From JANLUX01 sp031363705 (GTDB lineage Bacteria > Bacteroidota > Bacteroidia > AKYH767-A > OLB10), in NCBI GenBank assembly GCA_031363705.1, contig JANLUX010000364.1:1-15150 (forward strand): a stretch of DNA of 15,150 nt, read 5' to 3'. Position 1 is the first letter of the stretch; each line of letters opens with the position of its first letter. The notes beneath the pieces were generated by a model. The model made no database searches. It was not told the origin of the DNA and saw only the letters and a program-made list of their open reading frames with translations. Below, in pieces: positions 1-7,234 of this stretch. The position numbers and the translations under genes were made by a program.

Positions 1-851
1 AGGGCTCGGATACTGCCCCAAAACAGGAAGAAAAAACAGTGGTGAAAGAAGAATCGAAACCTGCTGATACGGGAGAACAAAAGGAGAAAAAAAGTTTTTT
101 TGGAAAAAAGAAAGAGAACCAATCAGTAAATACCCCGGTAGCTGCTGCACCTGATGAAACCTCAAAACAGGAAGCGCCTGTAAAAGAAGCGCCTGTAACT
201 CAGCCACCTGCCATGCCTGCAAAAATTGAAACTCGGGAAAAAACACCCGAACCGGTAAAGCCTGCTCCAGCAGAAAACGTGACTCCGGTTGCCGAAGCCA
301 AACCCTCCGCAAAACCCGCTTTGCCTCCTGGCGAGAAAAGCTTCACATCCGAACAACTAAAGGAATTTCAGGACAAGGGATTGCAGAAAGTACAGCAATT
401 AGAGGGACACATCCAGATTATTGCAAACAAAAATACACCGCTCGAAATCTCTTCACAGTCAATTGAAAATGCATTGCGCTTATTCGACCGTCCTGAAGAA
501 AGAGTAGTGGAGGTTTCAAGCCTTAACCGCCCGGAAAAAGTAAATCTTTACGTTAAAAAATACCTGGAAAAATTACGCCAGTTGAATTACGATAATGTTC
601 AGATTGAATGGGCCGATTTTCAATATACCTCCGACTTTAAAAAAGGGGATGATGGCTTTTACCATGGTTACATTATTTTCCGGCAGCGGTTTACTGCTTC
701 AAAGGACGACCGTCCGGTTTACACCGACCTTACAACAAAACGGACAGAGATCATTTTGAAATTTTACAGCAAGGCAGTAGAAGGTATTGAGACCGAAAAC
801 TATGATGTTTTTTTGGGTGACATCAGCGTGGAGCAAACGCAAAAGAATTAA
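1..851 (+). CDS. Hypothetical protein, 5'-truncated, with K/E/P/A-rich linker and folded C-terminal domain
   Basis: I do not recognise this gene as a named family. The reading frame is open from the left edge of the window (first whole codon at base 3), so the GTG at 39 is most likely internal and the true start lies upstream; at least 282 residues are present. The part up to about base 340 is low-complexity: a Lys/Glu-rich stretch with the cluster KKSFFGKKKE (bases 87-116), then Pro/Ala/Glu-rich sequence with the short repeat EAPV, as in a flexible spacer. From about base 340 to the stop the protein looks folded: a helical start, then alternating hydrophobic positions suggesting a small alpha+beta domain. 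This C-terminal part resembles, weakly, the N-terminal domain of the TPR protein two genes downstream. The next gene begins 4 bases after this stop, so they are almost surely co-transcribed. Whether the protein carries a signal peptide or membrane anchor cannot be seen. Confidence 0.8.
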   Translation, partial: GSDTAPKQEEKTVVKEESKPADTGEQKEKKSFFGKKKENQSVNTPVAAAPDETSKQEAPVKEAPVTQPPAMPAKIETREKTPEPVKPAPAENVTPVAEAKPSAKPALPPGEKSFTSEQLKEFQDKGLQKVQQLEGHIQIIANKNTPLEISSQSIENALRLFDRPEERVVEVSSLNRPEKVNLYVKKYLEKLRQLNYDNVQIEWADFQYTSDFKKGDDGFYHGYIIFRQRFTASKDDRPVYTDLTTKRTEIILKFYSKAVEGIETENYDVFLGDISVEQTQKN

Positions 852-855
852 TTAC

Positions 856-1713
856 ATGCGGCATTGCTTCGCAATTATTTTTGGATTAGTAATTAATTCC
901 GGCATAGTTGCGCAGACTCCCCCCATTCCTTTTACTGATGTATTTGCCTTTTCTGTTCAATCCATTGATGATTTTTTTGACCGCTTTAATGCACGGAAAA
1001 ACACGGCTTTTACAAATTATCTGTCCAAAAACTTCACGGGATACGAGATAAAAAGAGAACGCTTAATACTTAGTCTGTTCGATTATAATTACCTGAATTC
1101 AAACCATGCTGATGCCTCTTCAATGATTATGCAGGTTACTGATACCAGCCGCCCTCAATTTTTAAGATATGATGATAATGATTGGTTTGCAGAAGTGGAA
1201 TGTAAAGTATATTATAAAGGGATAGCCAGAACCTTAGAGATCGTTTTAAAAGTAGAAAAATCAGGTTACGATACCTACCATTGGGCAATCGTGTCAGCAA
1301 AAGCTGATTTCCTGAACCGTAAGCTGGTGGATTTAAATAATAAATCAGGACAATTAGCGGAGACGGATACTACTATTGGAACGAAAAAATATTTTCTTAG
1401 CCCTGTGAGCCACGGAATAGACTTCGTAAATCTGCGAAATGTATTTATCAATAAAACACATGTTGAGGATTACATTTACAAAGGACAACGGTCAGCAAGC
1501 CTCATTAATTTTATTTCATTAGTCAAGTCGTCACAGTTAAAATTTCAGCAGGCAAATCGTATTTTATATAAGCTTGTGCAAATTGAGGGGTGGATAATAG
1601 AAATAAATTATTTTAACCGTGATTCAAAAAATTCAGGCTGGCTGATAAGCAAGCTCACTAAAGTATTGCCGGGAGAAAAAAATAGTTATCTGAAGAAATA
1701 CCTTGAGTTGTAA
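856..1713 (+). CDS. Secreted hypothetical protein (285 aa)
   Basis: No named family is recognised. The ATG at 856 is chosen over the in-frame ATG at 787 because it lies 4 bases after the previous stop and directly begins a clear signal peptide (residues 1-20: a basic start, a hydrophobic core FAIIFGLVI, and an A-Q end typical of Bacteroidota); the 787 start would bury that signal behind 23 residues and overlap the upstream gene. The mature protein has no transmembrane segment, so it is probably periplasmic or envelope-associated. Residues about 25-160 start with a helix (SIDDFFDRFN), followed by strands that include DWFAEVECKVYY and an E-I-V-L-K-V-E strand, suggesting a compact, perhaps NTF2-like fold; the fold is inference. 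A second alpha+beta part covers about 180-285 and contains GWIIEINYF. It is the middle gene of the three-gene cassette. Confident as a gene, uncertain as to function. Confidence 0.85.
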   Translation: MRHCFAIIFGLVINSGIVAQTPPIPFTDVFAFSVQSIDDFFDRFNARKNTAFTNYLSKNFTGYEIKRERLILSLFDYNYLNSNHADASSMIMQVTDTSRPQFLRYDDNDWFAEVECKVYYKGIARTLEIVLKVEKSGYDTYHWAIVSAKADFLNRKLVDLNNKSGQLAETDTTIGTKKYFLSPVSHGIDFVNLRNVFINKTHVEDYIYKGQRSASLINFISLVKSSQLKFQQANRILYKLVQIEGWIIEINYFNRDSKNSGWLISKLTKVLPGEKNSYLKKYLEL

Positions 1714-1725
1714 ATTTACCGCGGA

Positions 1726-4515
1726 ATGAAAAGGATTAGCTTGATTATTTTGTTAACGGTGATCAATACAGTTGTATTTGCACAGGACAGTATCACCCTT
1801 AGAGATGATGCAAAGTTTAAATACAAAATCAGGAAGACCTTAATCCCGGAGTATGCACGATTGCTGAATTTTATTTCTGACAACACCAATGCACAGAATG
1901 AAGTAGATGAAGCAATACGCCTGCGTGTGAATGGAACAAGAGAACAAAAGATTTTTACTGACAGCAAAGTAATTATTGAATCAGACTTGAAACCAGGTGC
2001 TGAAACCAGCAATCTCCTAAGGGGGGATATGGAAGTAATTCCTTATCTGAACAGTTTAAATACGAACTATACAAAATCCGGTGATCCCACTATTTCATTG
2101 ATTGTAACTTCCATTTCCCCTCTGAAAAAAACAACCTATTTTTATTATAATGTTTTGTTTGATTGCAATTTTTCATCTACCACTATAAATGGTGAGCATT
2201 ACAAAACTTTCTCAAGAGTAGCTGAGATTAAACTCGTGAATGATAACGGGTGGCAAACATATATTAACGGGGTTCGCTTTCCGGCAGGCACTGAGTTAGA
2301 TTCTGTTAATGCTTATATGAATATTATTAGCACGGACACAAGTGTTGCCGATATTTTAAGAAGTTATGATAACGAAGAAGCTCAACGCCTGAGGAATGAA
2401 CGAATGAAAATACAGGCATTGATAGATGCAGGTGACGATAAGTTTGACAGCGATAATTATGAAGCTGCACTGGAGAAATACAGAGAGGCACGAATGATTG
2501 ATTTGAGCAATAAGGATGCGCAGACAGCTATTGCAAAAGCAAAAAGCGCAATTGCCAAAAAGAAAGAAGAAACCCTGGCGAATAAAGAAAGAGAAAACCG
2601 CATTGCGGAGCTGAAAAAGAATTTAAAGATTGAAGAAGGCAATTACAATTTCACTACTGCGAAAATTCTTTGCGACTCGCTCATTAATGATTACAAAGTA
2701 AGTGATGAAGATATTGTGCAATTGAATTCAGAATTAGCCAGTTTGTTATCCTCTCTCACTGCTATAGAGGCTGCATTGGAGCATAAGAATTATAAAGAAG
2801 CAATCAATAAATGTGAAGAAAAAATCAAGACCGCAAAGAATAAAAATCACCGTGCTGAATTTTATTACCAGCTTGCTGCTGTTGATTATAAATCCGACAA
2901 ATCCTCCCAGAAAAGAATTTTAGAAAATCTGACCAATGCAATTGTTGAATCAGATAAACATCACCAACGTGCATTAAAATTGCGCTCAACCATTTACATA
3001 AATAATGATGAAAGGATTAAAGCAATTGAGGATGCATCGCAGCTAATTAATAATGATTCAAGGAATGCTGAGAACTATGCCTTTCGTGCAGGTATTTACG
3101 AACGTGATAATAATTTTTCCAAGGCTATTGATGATTATGAAAAAGCAATCAGCTTGAAAAGTGCTGATAAAAATATCTGGTTGAAAAAAATAATGCTCGA
3201 ATACAAAACCGGTAAATACAAACAGGCAAGAAAAACAGGCGATGACGCAATAGATCAGAATATAAATTCTCCTGAACTCTTTTTTTATCGCGGTCTTGCA
3301 AAAGAGAAGCTGGAAGACGTTAAAGGAGCTGGCGAAGATTTTTATGCTGCGAAGAAATACGGAATAGCTGACAGCAGCAAAAAACAAATAAACACCATTG
3401 CTGCTGGTCACCTGAAAACCGGTAATGCTTTTCTGCAAGAGGATAAAACGGTTGAAGCCTTAAACGAATTTACAAATGCAGTGTTTATTGACAGTGGTGA
3501 AACAGCTTTGTACATGAGGGCAAAAACCTTGTTGATGTCCGGTTACAACGATAGTGCGGTCACAGTGCTTAATGCATTGATTCGTATAAACACAAATTAC
3601 AAGGACGCTCATGCGCAGCGGGGATTGGCCTATACACGTCTTCAGAAGTATAATGATGCACAACAGGATTTTGTTTTTGAAACAAAAAAATACCCCGATA
3701 ATTTAAGCGCTTTTTATAACTACGGAAGCTTGCAGATAGCCCAGCGAATATATGGAGGCGCAACCACCAATTTTGAAAAAGTGATAGCTCTGGCTCCCAG
3801 TGACTCCGCTTACCATTCAGCTTCACTTGCCTATTATCTGAATAAGAATTATTCCAGGGCAATTGAAATGAGTAAAAAAGCGCGGGATAAAAATCCGAAG
3901 AACTATGAGATATTTTACGTGTGCGGTAAAGCTTATTATGATCTGGGCAAGTATGATGATGCATTAGTTGAATTCAAAAAGGCAAAAACGCTGGTTCCAA
4001 CAAATGACGAAGTGCTTTTCTGGTATGCAAGATCACTGGAGGAGGATAAGCAATATGCGGAGGCCACCGCAAGCTATGACCAGTTTAACAGTGAATCTGT
4101 TTACAAAGATTCTTCAATATTCCGCTCTGGTATATGCCTGGTGAAAACGGATATTAATAAAAACTACGCAAAGGCTGTACAAAAATTTGAAGATCTTGCT
4201 GAATCAAAAAAATACCCTTACAAATCTGAAGTATATGCATGGCTCGCCTATGCATGGCTGAATATGGATGACATGAGTAAAGCAAATGAAGCGATTGAAA
4301 ACGCCAGAAAGGAGAATGAAAATAATGCCCGGCTGCAATTCGTGCAAGCCTGTAAATATTCCAGCCTGAAGCAGGCAGAAGAAGCCTTTTTATTTGCGGA
4401 AAAAGCAATGGCAAGCAGAGCGTTTAAAAAATCAGATTTTGAAGAGGAGCCTTTGTTAAAGGCAATAGCGAGAAAAGATAAATTTAAAAGCCTGCTGCAA
4501 AAATATTTTCCTTAG
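1726..4515 (+). CDS. Secreted TPR-repeat protein (929 aa)
   Basis: A large tetratricopeptide-repeat protein, probably a scaffold for protein-protein contacts in the periplasm or at the envelope. Residues 1-20 form a signal peptide ending V-F-A-Q. Residues about 25-190 form an N-terminal globular domain similar in pattern to the C-terminal domain of the first gene of the cassette. A first TPR-like hairpin lies near 230-262 (DNYEAALEKYREA), followed by a Lys/Glu-rich probable coiled coil at about 263-305. A long series of TPR units runs from about 330 to the end. The clearest are near 448-480 (AENYAFRAGIYERD, then FSKAIDDYEKAI), 696-725, and 727-760 (GKAYYDLGKYDDALVEFKKA). The protein ends in KYFP with no anchor or sorting domain. 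The start is 12 bases after the previous stop, consistent with an operon. TPR assignment is firm; partner proteins and role are unknown. Confidence 0.92.
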   Translation: MKRISLIILLTVINTVVFAQDSITLRDDAKFKYKIRKTLIPEYARLLNFISDNTNAQNEVDEAIRLRVNGTREQKIFTDSKVIIESDLKPGAETSNLLRGDMEVIPYLNSLNTNYTKSGDPTISLIVTSISPLKKTTYFYYNVLFDCNFSSTTINGEHYKTFSRVAEIKLVNDNGWQTYINGVRFPAGTELDSVNAYMNIISTDTSVADILRSYDNEEAQRLRNERMKIQALIDAGDDKFDSDNYEAALEKYREARMIDLSNKDAQTAIAKAKSAIAKKKEETLANKERENRIAELKKNLKIEEGNYNFTTAKILCDSLINDYKVSDEDIVQLNSELASLLSSLTAIEAALEHKNYKEAINKCEEKIKTAKNKNHRAEFYYQLAAVDYKSDKSSQKRILENLTNAIVESDKHHQRALKLRSTIYINNDERIKAIEDASQLINNDSRNAENYAFRAGIYERDNNFSKAIDDYEKAISLKSADKNIWLKKIMLEYKTGKYKQARKTGDDAIDQNINSPELFFYRGLAKEKLEDVKGAGEDFYAAKKYGIADSSKKQINTIAAGHLKTGNAFLQEDKTVEALNEFTNAVFIDSGETALYMRAKTLLMSGYNDSAVTVLNALIRINTNYKDAHAQRGLAYTRLQKYNDAQQDFVFETKKYPDNLSAFYNYGSLQIAQRIYGGATTNFEKVIALAPSDSAYHSASLAYYLNKNYSRAIEMSKKARDKNPKNYEIFYVCGKAYYDLGKYDDALVEFKKAKTLVPTNDEVLFWYARSLEEDKQYAEATASYDQFNSESVYKDSSIFRSGICLVKTDINKNYAKAVQKFEDLAESKKYPYKSEVYAWLAYAWLNMDDMSKANEAIENARKENENNARLQFVQACKYSSLKQAEEAFLFAEKAMASRAFKKSDFEEEPLLKAIARKDKFKSLLQKYFP

Positions 4516-4606
4516 ATTATTCTGCCACAATCTCATTTACTGCATACGCTAAGTTTTCAGTTTTACAGCCTTAACTTTTTCTTGCATACCGGGACAGGAA
4601 AAGCAA

Positions 4607-4653
4607 ATTTTAATTAAAATATTTTGATTCTATTATGCCTACGATTAAATTCG
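4607..4653 (+). promoter_or_regulatory. Bacteroidota-type promoter for the beta-barrel gene, preceded by an AT palindrome
   Basis: TTTG at 4623-4626 and TAAATTCG at 4646-4653 are separated by 19 bases, which fits the Bacteroidota primary-sigma pattern TTTG-N19-TAnnTTTG with one mismatch in the -7 box. Transcription would then begin near 4660, giving a leader of about 20 bases before the ATG at 4679. Just upstream is a perfect 14-bp AT-only palindrome, ATTTTAATTAAAAT (4607-4620), which could be an UP-like element or an operator, or chance in AT-rich DNA. No convincing terminator was seen after the TPR gene stop at 4515, so some readthrough from the upstream operon is possible. Confidence 0.5.
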
Positions 4654-4678
4654 CACAAATCAATAACTCATAAAGCTC

Positions 4679-5443
4679 ATGAAAAAAATTATTCTGTTAA
4701 TTTCGTTATGCGTAATTTCTATGGTATCTGTCGCCCAAAACGACAAGGTTACTCCGCGTCAGCCTGTAAAAGGTGACAAGACAATAAGCTTCAATTTTGC
4801 CGGAATAGCTACCACTACCCTAACATTAAACACAGATCCTCTTAATCAGGCACAGTTGATTGATTTTCGATATTTTATGTATGATGACCTTGCACTAAGG
4901 ATTGGATTGGGTTTAAATAATCTAACTACTACCACTACCACTACTAATGATTCCACAGGTGGTCTTCCATTGATAGAAACCAGCAATAAAAATAAAGCCA
5001 CCGGTTTTTCAATAGGGCTGGGAGTTGAAAGACACTTTAAAACCACATCCAAAACGATTGACCCTTTTATTGGCCCTGGCATTTACGTTACCAAACTTGG
5101 GAAAAATAAAGTAACCGCCACCAATAAATCTACAATGGCTAATGGCGATTACACTGATACCAGGACTGAAACTATCAACCCTGGCGGTTTTGTACTGGGT
5201 GTTGCGGTGAATGCCGGTTTCTTTTGGTACTTTACACAAAGCCTGGCGTTGGGAGCATCGTTTTCAATTGGATACGGAACGGGCTCTGTAGGTGGCGATA
5301 CCGATGTGACCAACACAGTAACGAATTCAACAGGGGGTGTTATTACTACAACTGAAACAACCACAACAACCGTTAACAAAACTAAGTTGTCCGCTCTTCG
5401 AACCATGAATACAGGGACTATTAATCTCCTGGTTAAGTTTTAA
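4679..5443 (+). CDS. Outer-membrane beta-barrel protein, Thr-rich loops (254 aa)
   Basis: A small porin-like or OmpA/OmpW-like beta-barrel protein of the outer membrane. Residues 1-20 are a signal peptide ending S-V-A-Q. The mature protein shows alternating aromatic/hydrophobic strands (for example ISFNFAGIA, ALRIGLGLNN, FSIGLGVERHF, VLGVAVNAGFFWYF, LALGASFSIGYG) separated by polar turns, and it ends in LLVKF; a C-terminal Phe is the usual barrel-assembly signal. Two predicted surface loops are strikingly Thr-rich: seven consecutive Thr around residues 83-89, encoded by ACT/ACC triplets, and a second ETTTTTT tract near residues 226-232. There is no OmpA peptidoglycan-binding domain. It has its own upstream promoter candidate and no partner gene, so it is probably monocistronic. 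Substrate or role is not evident. Confidence 0.87.
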   Translation: MKKIILLISLCVISMVSVAQNDKVTPRQPVKGDKTISFNFAGIATTTLTLNTDPLNQAQLIDFRYFMYDDLALRIGLGLNNLTTTTTTTNDSTGGLPLIETSNKNKATGFSIGLGVERHFKTTSKTIDPFIGPGIYVTKLGKNKVTATNKSTMANGDYTDTRTETINPGGFVLGVAVNAGFFWYFTQSLALGASFSIGYGTGSVGGDTDVTNTVTNSTGGVITTTETTTTTVNKTKLSALRTMNTGTINLLVKF

Positions 5444-5518
5444 CAGGAACCCCGGACCATCTCTTCATTACCCTTTGTTGACTTGCCCGCATACGGGATC
5501 GCAATGATGTTCCTGTTA
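5441..5518. repeat. 78-base segment bounded by 10-bp inverted repeats
   Basis: TAACAGGAAC at 5441-5450 is matched exactly by its reverse complement GTTCCTGTTA at 5509-5518. Its left arm begins with the TAA stop codon of the barrel gene. Inside is a smaller hairpin, CCCG/CGGG (5486-5489 and 5494-5497, 4-base loop). There is no T-tract after either stem, so it is a poor intrinsic terminator. It could be an mRNA 3'-end structure, a small repeated intergenic element, or chance. No target-site duplication was noticed. Confidence 0.35.
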
Positions 5519-5698
5519 TTGTATTGATAAGCTGATTACCCATCTTGTCGTTTCCGCTTAGCTTCGTACCGGCCTGAGCAGTTTTAATTTTATGACTGCC
5601 TGACGTCCTATTCTTCAAACGGATAAAGAAATAATTTTTTTATGTAAGTCCCACAGAGACAGTGATTGCAGCTTAATCTCATTATGCACGATTACAAT

Positions 5699-5706
5699 TA
5701 TCTTTG
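5699..5706 (+). promoter_or_regulatory. -7 box of a Bacteroidota-type promoter for the aldehyde dehydrogenase
   Basis: TATCTTTG is an exact match to the TAnnTTTG consensus and ends 16 bases before the ATG at 5723, predicting a very short leader. No good TTTG -33 element is seen at 19-21 bases upstream, so the promoter may be weak or need an activator. The remainder of the gap, from 5519 to 5698, holds nothing else that I can support. Confidence 0.4.
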
Positions 5707-5722
5707 AAAAACTATTTTATAG

Positions 5723-7165
5723 ATGCAAAAAATAAAAAATTATATTAATGGGGAATTAATTGAACCAGTTGGAAAAGAATATTTTGATAATATAAATCCT
5801 GCAACAGGAGAAGTGTATTCCTTAATTCCTGACAGCGATGAGTGCGATGTAGAGATTGCTGTTGCTGCTGCCACTGCTGCTTTTCAAGCATGGAGTAATA
5901 TGGCAGTTGCAAAACGATCGGATATTCTTTTAAAAATTTCTTCTCTGATTGAAAAAAACCTGGATCGTTTAGCCTTGGCAGAAAGTATTGATCAGGGTAA
6001 ACCGCTATGGCTTGCAAAATCGGTTGATATACCGAGAGCTGCTGCCAATTTTCATTTTTATGCAACGGGTGCAATTCACTTAGCAACGGAAGCACACGCA
6101 ACTGAAAATACCGCTATCAATTACACATTACGTCAGCCAATAGGAACAGCAGGTTGCATATCCCCCTGGAATCTTCCTTTGTATTTATTCACCTGGAAAA
6201 TTGCGCCTGCACTTGCCTCGGGTAATTGTGTGATTGCAAAACCAAGTGAGATAACACCGATGACCGCTTATTTATTAAGTGAGTTATGCATAGAAGCAGG
6301 TTTGCCAAAAGGAGTTTTAAATATTATACATGGTTATGGTCCTAAAGTGGGTGCTGCCATTGTATCGCATCCAAATATTCCGGTAATCAGTTTTACAGGA
6401 GGAACAAAAACAGGTGAGTGGATTGCGAAAACTGCTGCACCGATGTTTAAAAAACTTTCATTAGAGCTGGGAGGAAAAAACCCCAATATCATTTTTGCTG
6501 ATTGCAATTTTGATGAAGCAGTTAAAACTTCTGTTAACGCTGCTTTCAGTAATCAGGGAGAAATATGTTTGTGTGGCTCACGTGTTTTTGTTGAGAAAAG
6601 TATTTATGAAAAATTTAAGGAGGCATTTTTAAAACGCGTTTCAACATTAAAAGTTGGCAATCCATTGAATGATGATAGCAGAATGGGAGCATTAGCCTCG
6701 AAACCACACATGGAAAAAGTTTTATCCTATATTGAACTCGCACAAAAGGAAGGAGGAAAAATTTTAACAGGTGGAAAGCAATTGAAATTAAGCGGTGAAA
6801 ATGCAAACGGATATTTTGTAGAGCCTACAGTGGTTGAAGGATTAAGTTATGATTGCAGAACCAACCAGGAGGAAATATTCGGGCCGGTGGTAACACTTAC
6901 ACCTTTTGAAACAGAAGAGGAAGTTTTAAAAATGGCAAACTCTACCCAATACGGTTTAGCTGCAACTGTGTGGACTGAAAATTTATCCCGCGCTCATCGT
7001 GTTGCCGCAAATCTTCACAGCGGAATAATCTGGATTAATTGCTGGCTCTTACGCGATTTACGCACACCTTTTGGTGGAATGAAAAATTCTGGTGTAGGTA
7101 GAGAAGGCGGATTTGAAGCGTTAAAGTTTTTTACCGAAGAAAAAAATGTTTGTATTAAATTATAA
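5723..7165 (+). CDS. Aldehyde dehydrogenase, ALDH8/2-aminomuconic semialdehyde dehydrogenase-like (480 aa)
   Basis: An NAD(P)-dependent aldehyde dehydrogenase that oxidises an aldehyde to a carboxylate in the cytoplasm. Length is normal for the family and all key parts are visible: the oxyanion Asn in SPWNLP (N150), the nucleotide-binding FTGGTKTG (224-231), the general base Glu in LELGGK (E248), the catalytic Cys in NQGEICLCGSR (C282), and EEIFGPV (383-389). The closest match from memory is the ALDH8 group (2-aminomuconic or 2-hydroxymuconic semialdehyde dehydrogenase), based on GEICLCGSR, the SGIIWINCWLLRDL stretch and the end FGGMKNSGVGREGG. Such enzymes act in tryptophan (kynurenine) or aromatic meta-cleavage breakdown. 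No other gene of those pathways is present here, so the substrate remains inferred. The start fits the usual beginning of the family (NYINGELIEP). It converges with the DUF5689 gene across a shared terminator. Confidence 0.93.
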   Translation: MQKIKNYINGELIEPVGKEYFDNINPATGEVYSLIPDSDECDVEIAVAAATAAFQAWSNMAVAKRSDILLKISSLIEKNLDRLALAESIDQGKPLWLAKSVDIPRAAANFHFYATGAIHLATEAHATENTAINYTLRQPIGTAGCISPWNLPLYLFTWKIAPALASGNCVIAKPSEITPMTAYLLSELCIEAGLPKGVLNIIHGYGPKVGAAIVSHPNIPVISFTGGTKTGEWIAKTAAPMFKKLSLELGGKNPNIIFADCNFDEAVKTSVNAAFSNQGEICLCGSRVFVEKSIYEKFKEAFLKRVSTLKVGNPLNDDSRMGALASKPHMEKVLSYIELAQKEGGKILTGGKQLKLSGENANGYFVEPTVVEGLSYDCRTNQEEIFGPVVTLTPFETEEEVLKMANSTQYGLAATVWTENLSRAHRVAANLHSGIIWINCWLLRDLRTPFGGMKNSGVGREGGFEALKFFTEEKNVCIKL

Positions 7166-7168
7166 ATT

Positions 7169-7224
7169 TCTTACATAAACAAAGCAGGGCTGTCAATTGA
7201 CAGCCCTGCTTTGTTTATGTAAGA
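7169..7224. terminator. Perfect 56-bp palindrome, bidirectional terminator
   Basis: Bases 7169-7196 are exactly reverse-complementary to 7197-7224: 28 bp per arm with no mismatch, centred on CAATTG. In RNA the core is a GC-rich stem (GCAGGGCTGTC) closed by a small AATT loop. It is flanked by A-rich sequence on one side and TTTGTTTATG on the other, so it presents a stem plus U-rich tail to polymerase from either direction. It starts 4 bases after the aldehyde dehydrogenase stop and lies 10 bases beyond the minus-strand DUF5689 stop, which is ideal for insulating two convergent genes. Confidence 0.88.
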
Positions 7225-7234
7225 TGACATTACA

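Noticed and set aside
39..851. GTG at 39 as the true start of the first gene
   Set aside because: The same frame is open to the window edge with the same Lys/Glu-rich composition, so the start most likely lies upstream and the gene is 5'-truncated.
787..855. N-terminal extension of the second gene to the ATG at 787
   Set aside because: It overlaps the upstream coding region and would hide a clear signal peptide that begins at the ATG at 856.
3058..3964. Reverse-strand frames of up to 131 codons inside the TPR gene
   Set aside because: They lie fully opposite a strongly supported TPR coding sequence and their translations look like antisense shadows.
4516..4606. Terminator after the TPR gene
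   Set aside because: Only a weak AAGTT/AACTT pairing with a long loop is visible, not enough to call.
5433..5618. Reverse-strand 61-codon frame as a real gene
   Set aside because: Only a TTG start, no promoter, overlaps the end of the barrel gene, and no recognisable family; kept only as an observation about the intergenic segment.
5745..6101. Reverse-strand 118-codon frame inside the aldehyde dehydrogenase gene
   Set aside because: Gln/Leu-rich antisense of GCT/TGC-type codons in a well-supported enzyme gene.
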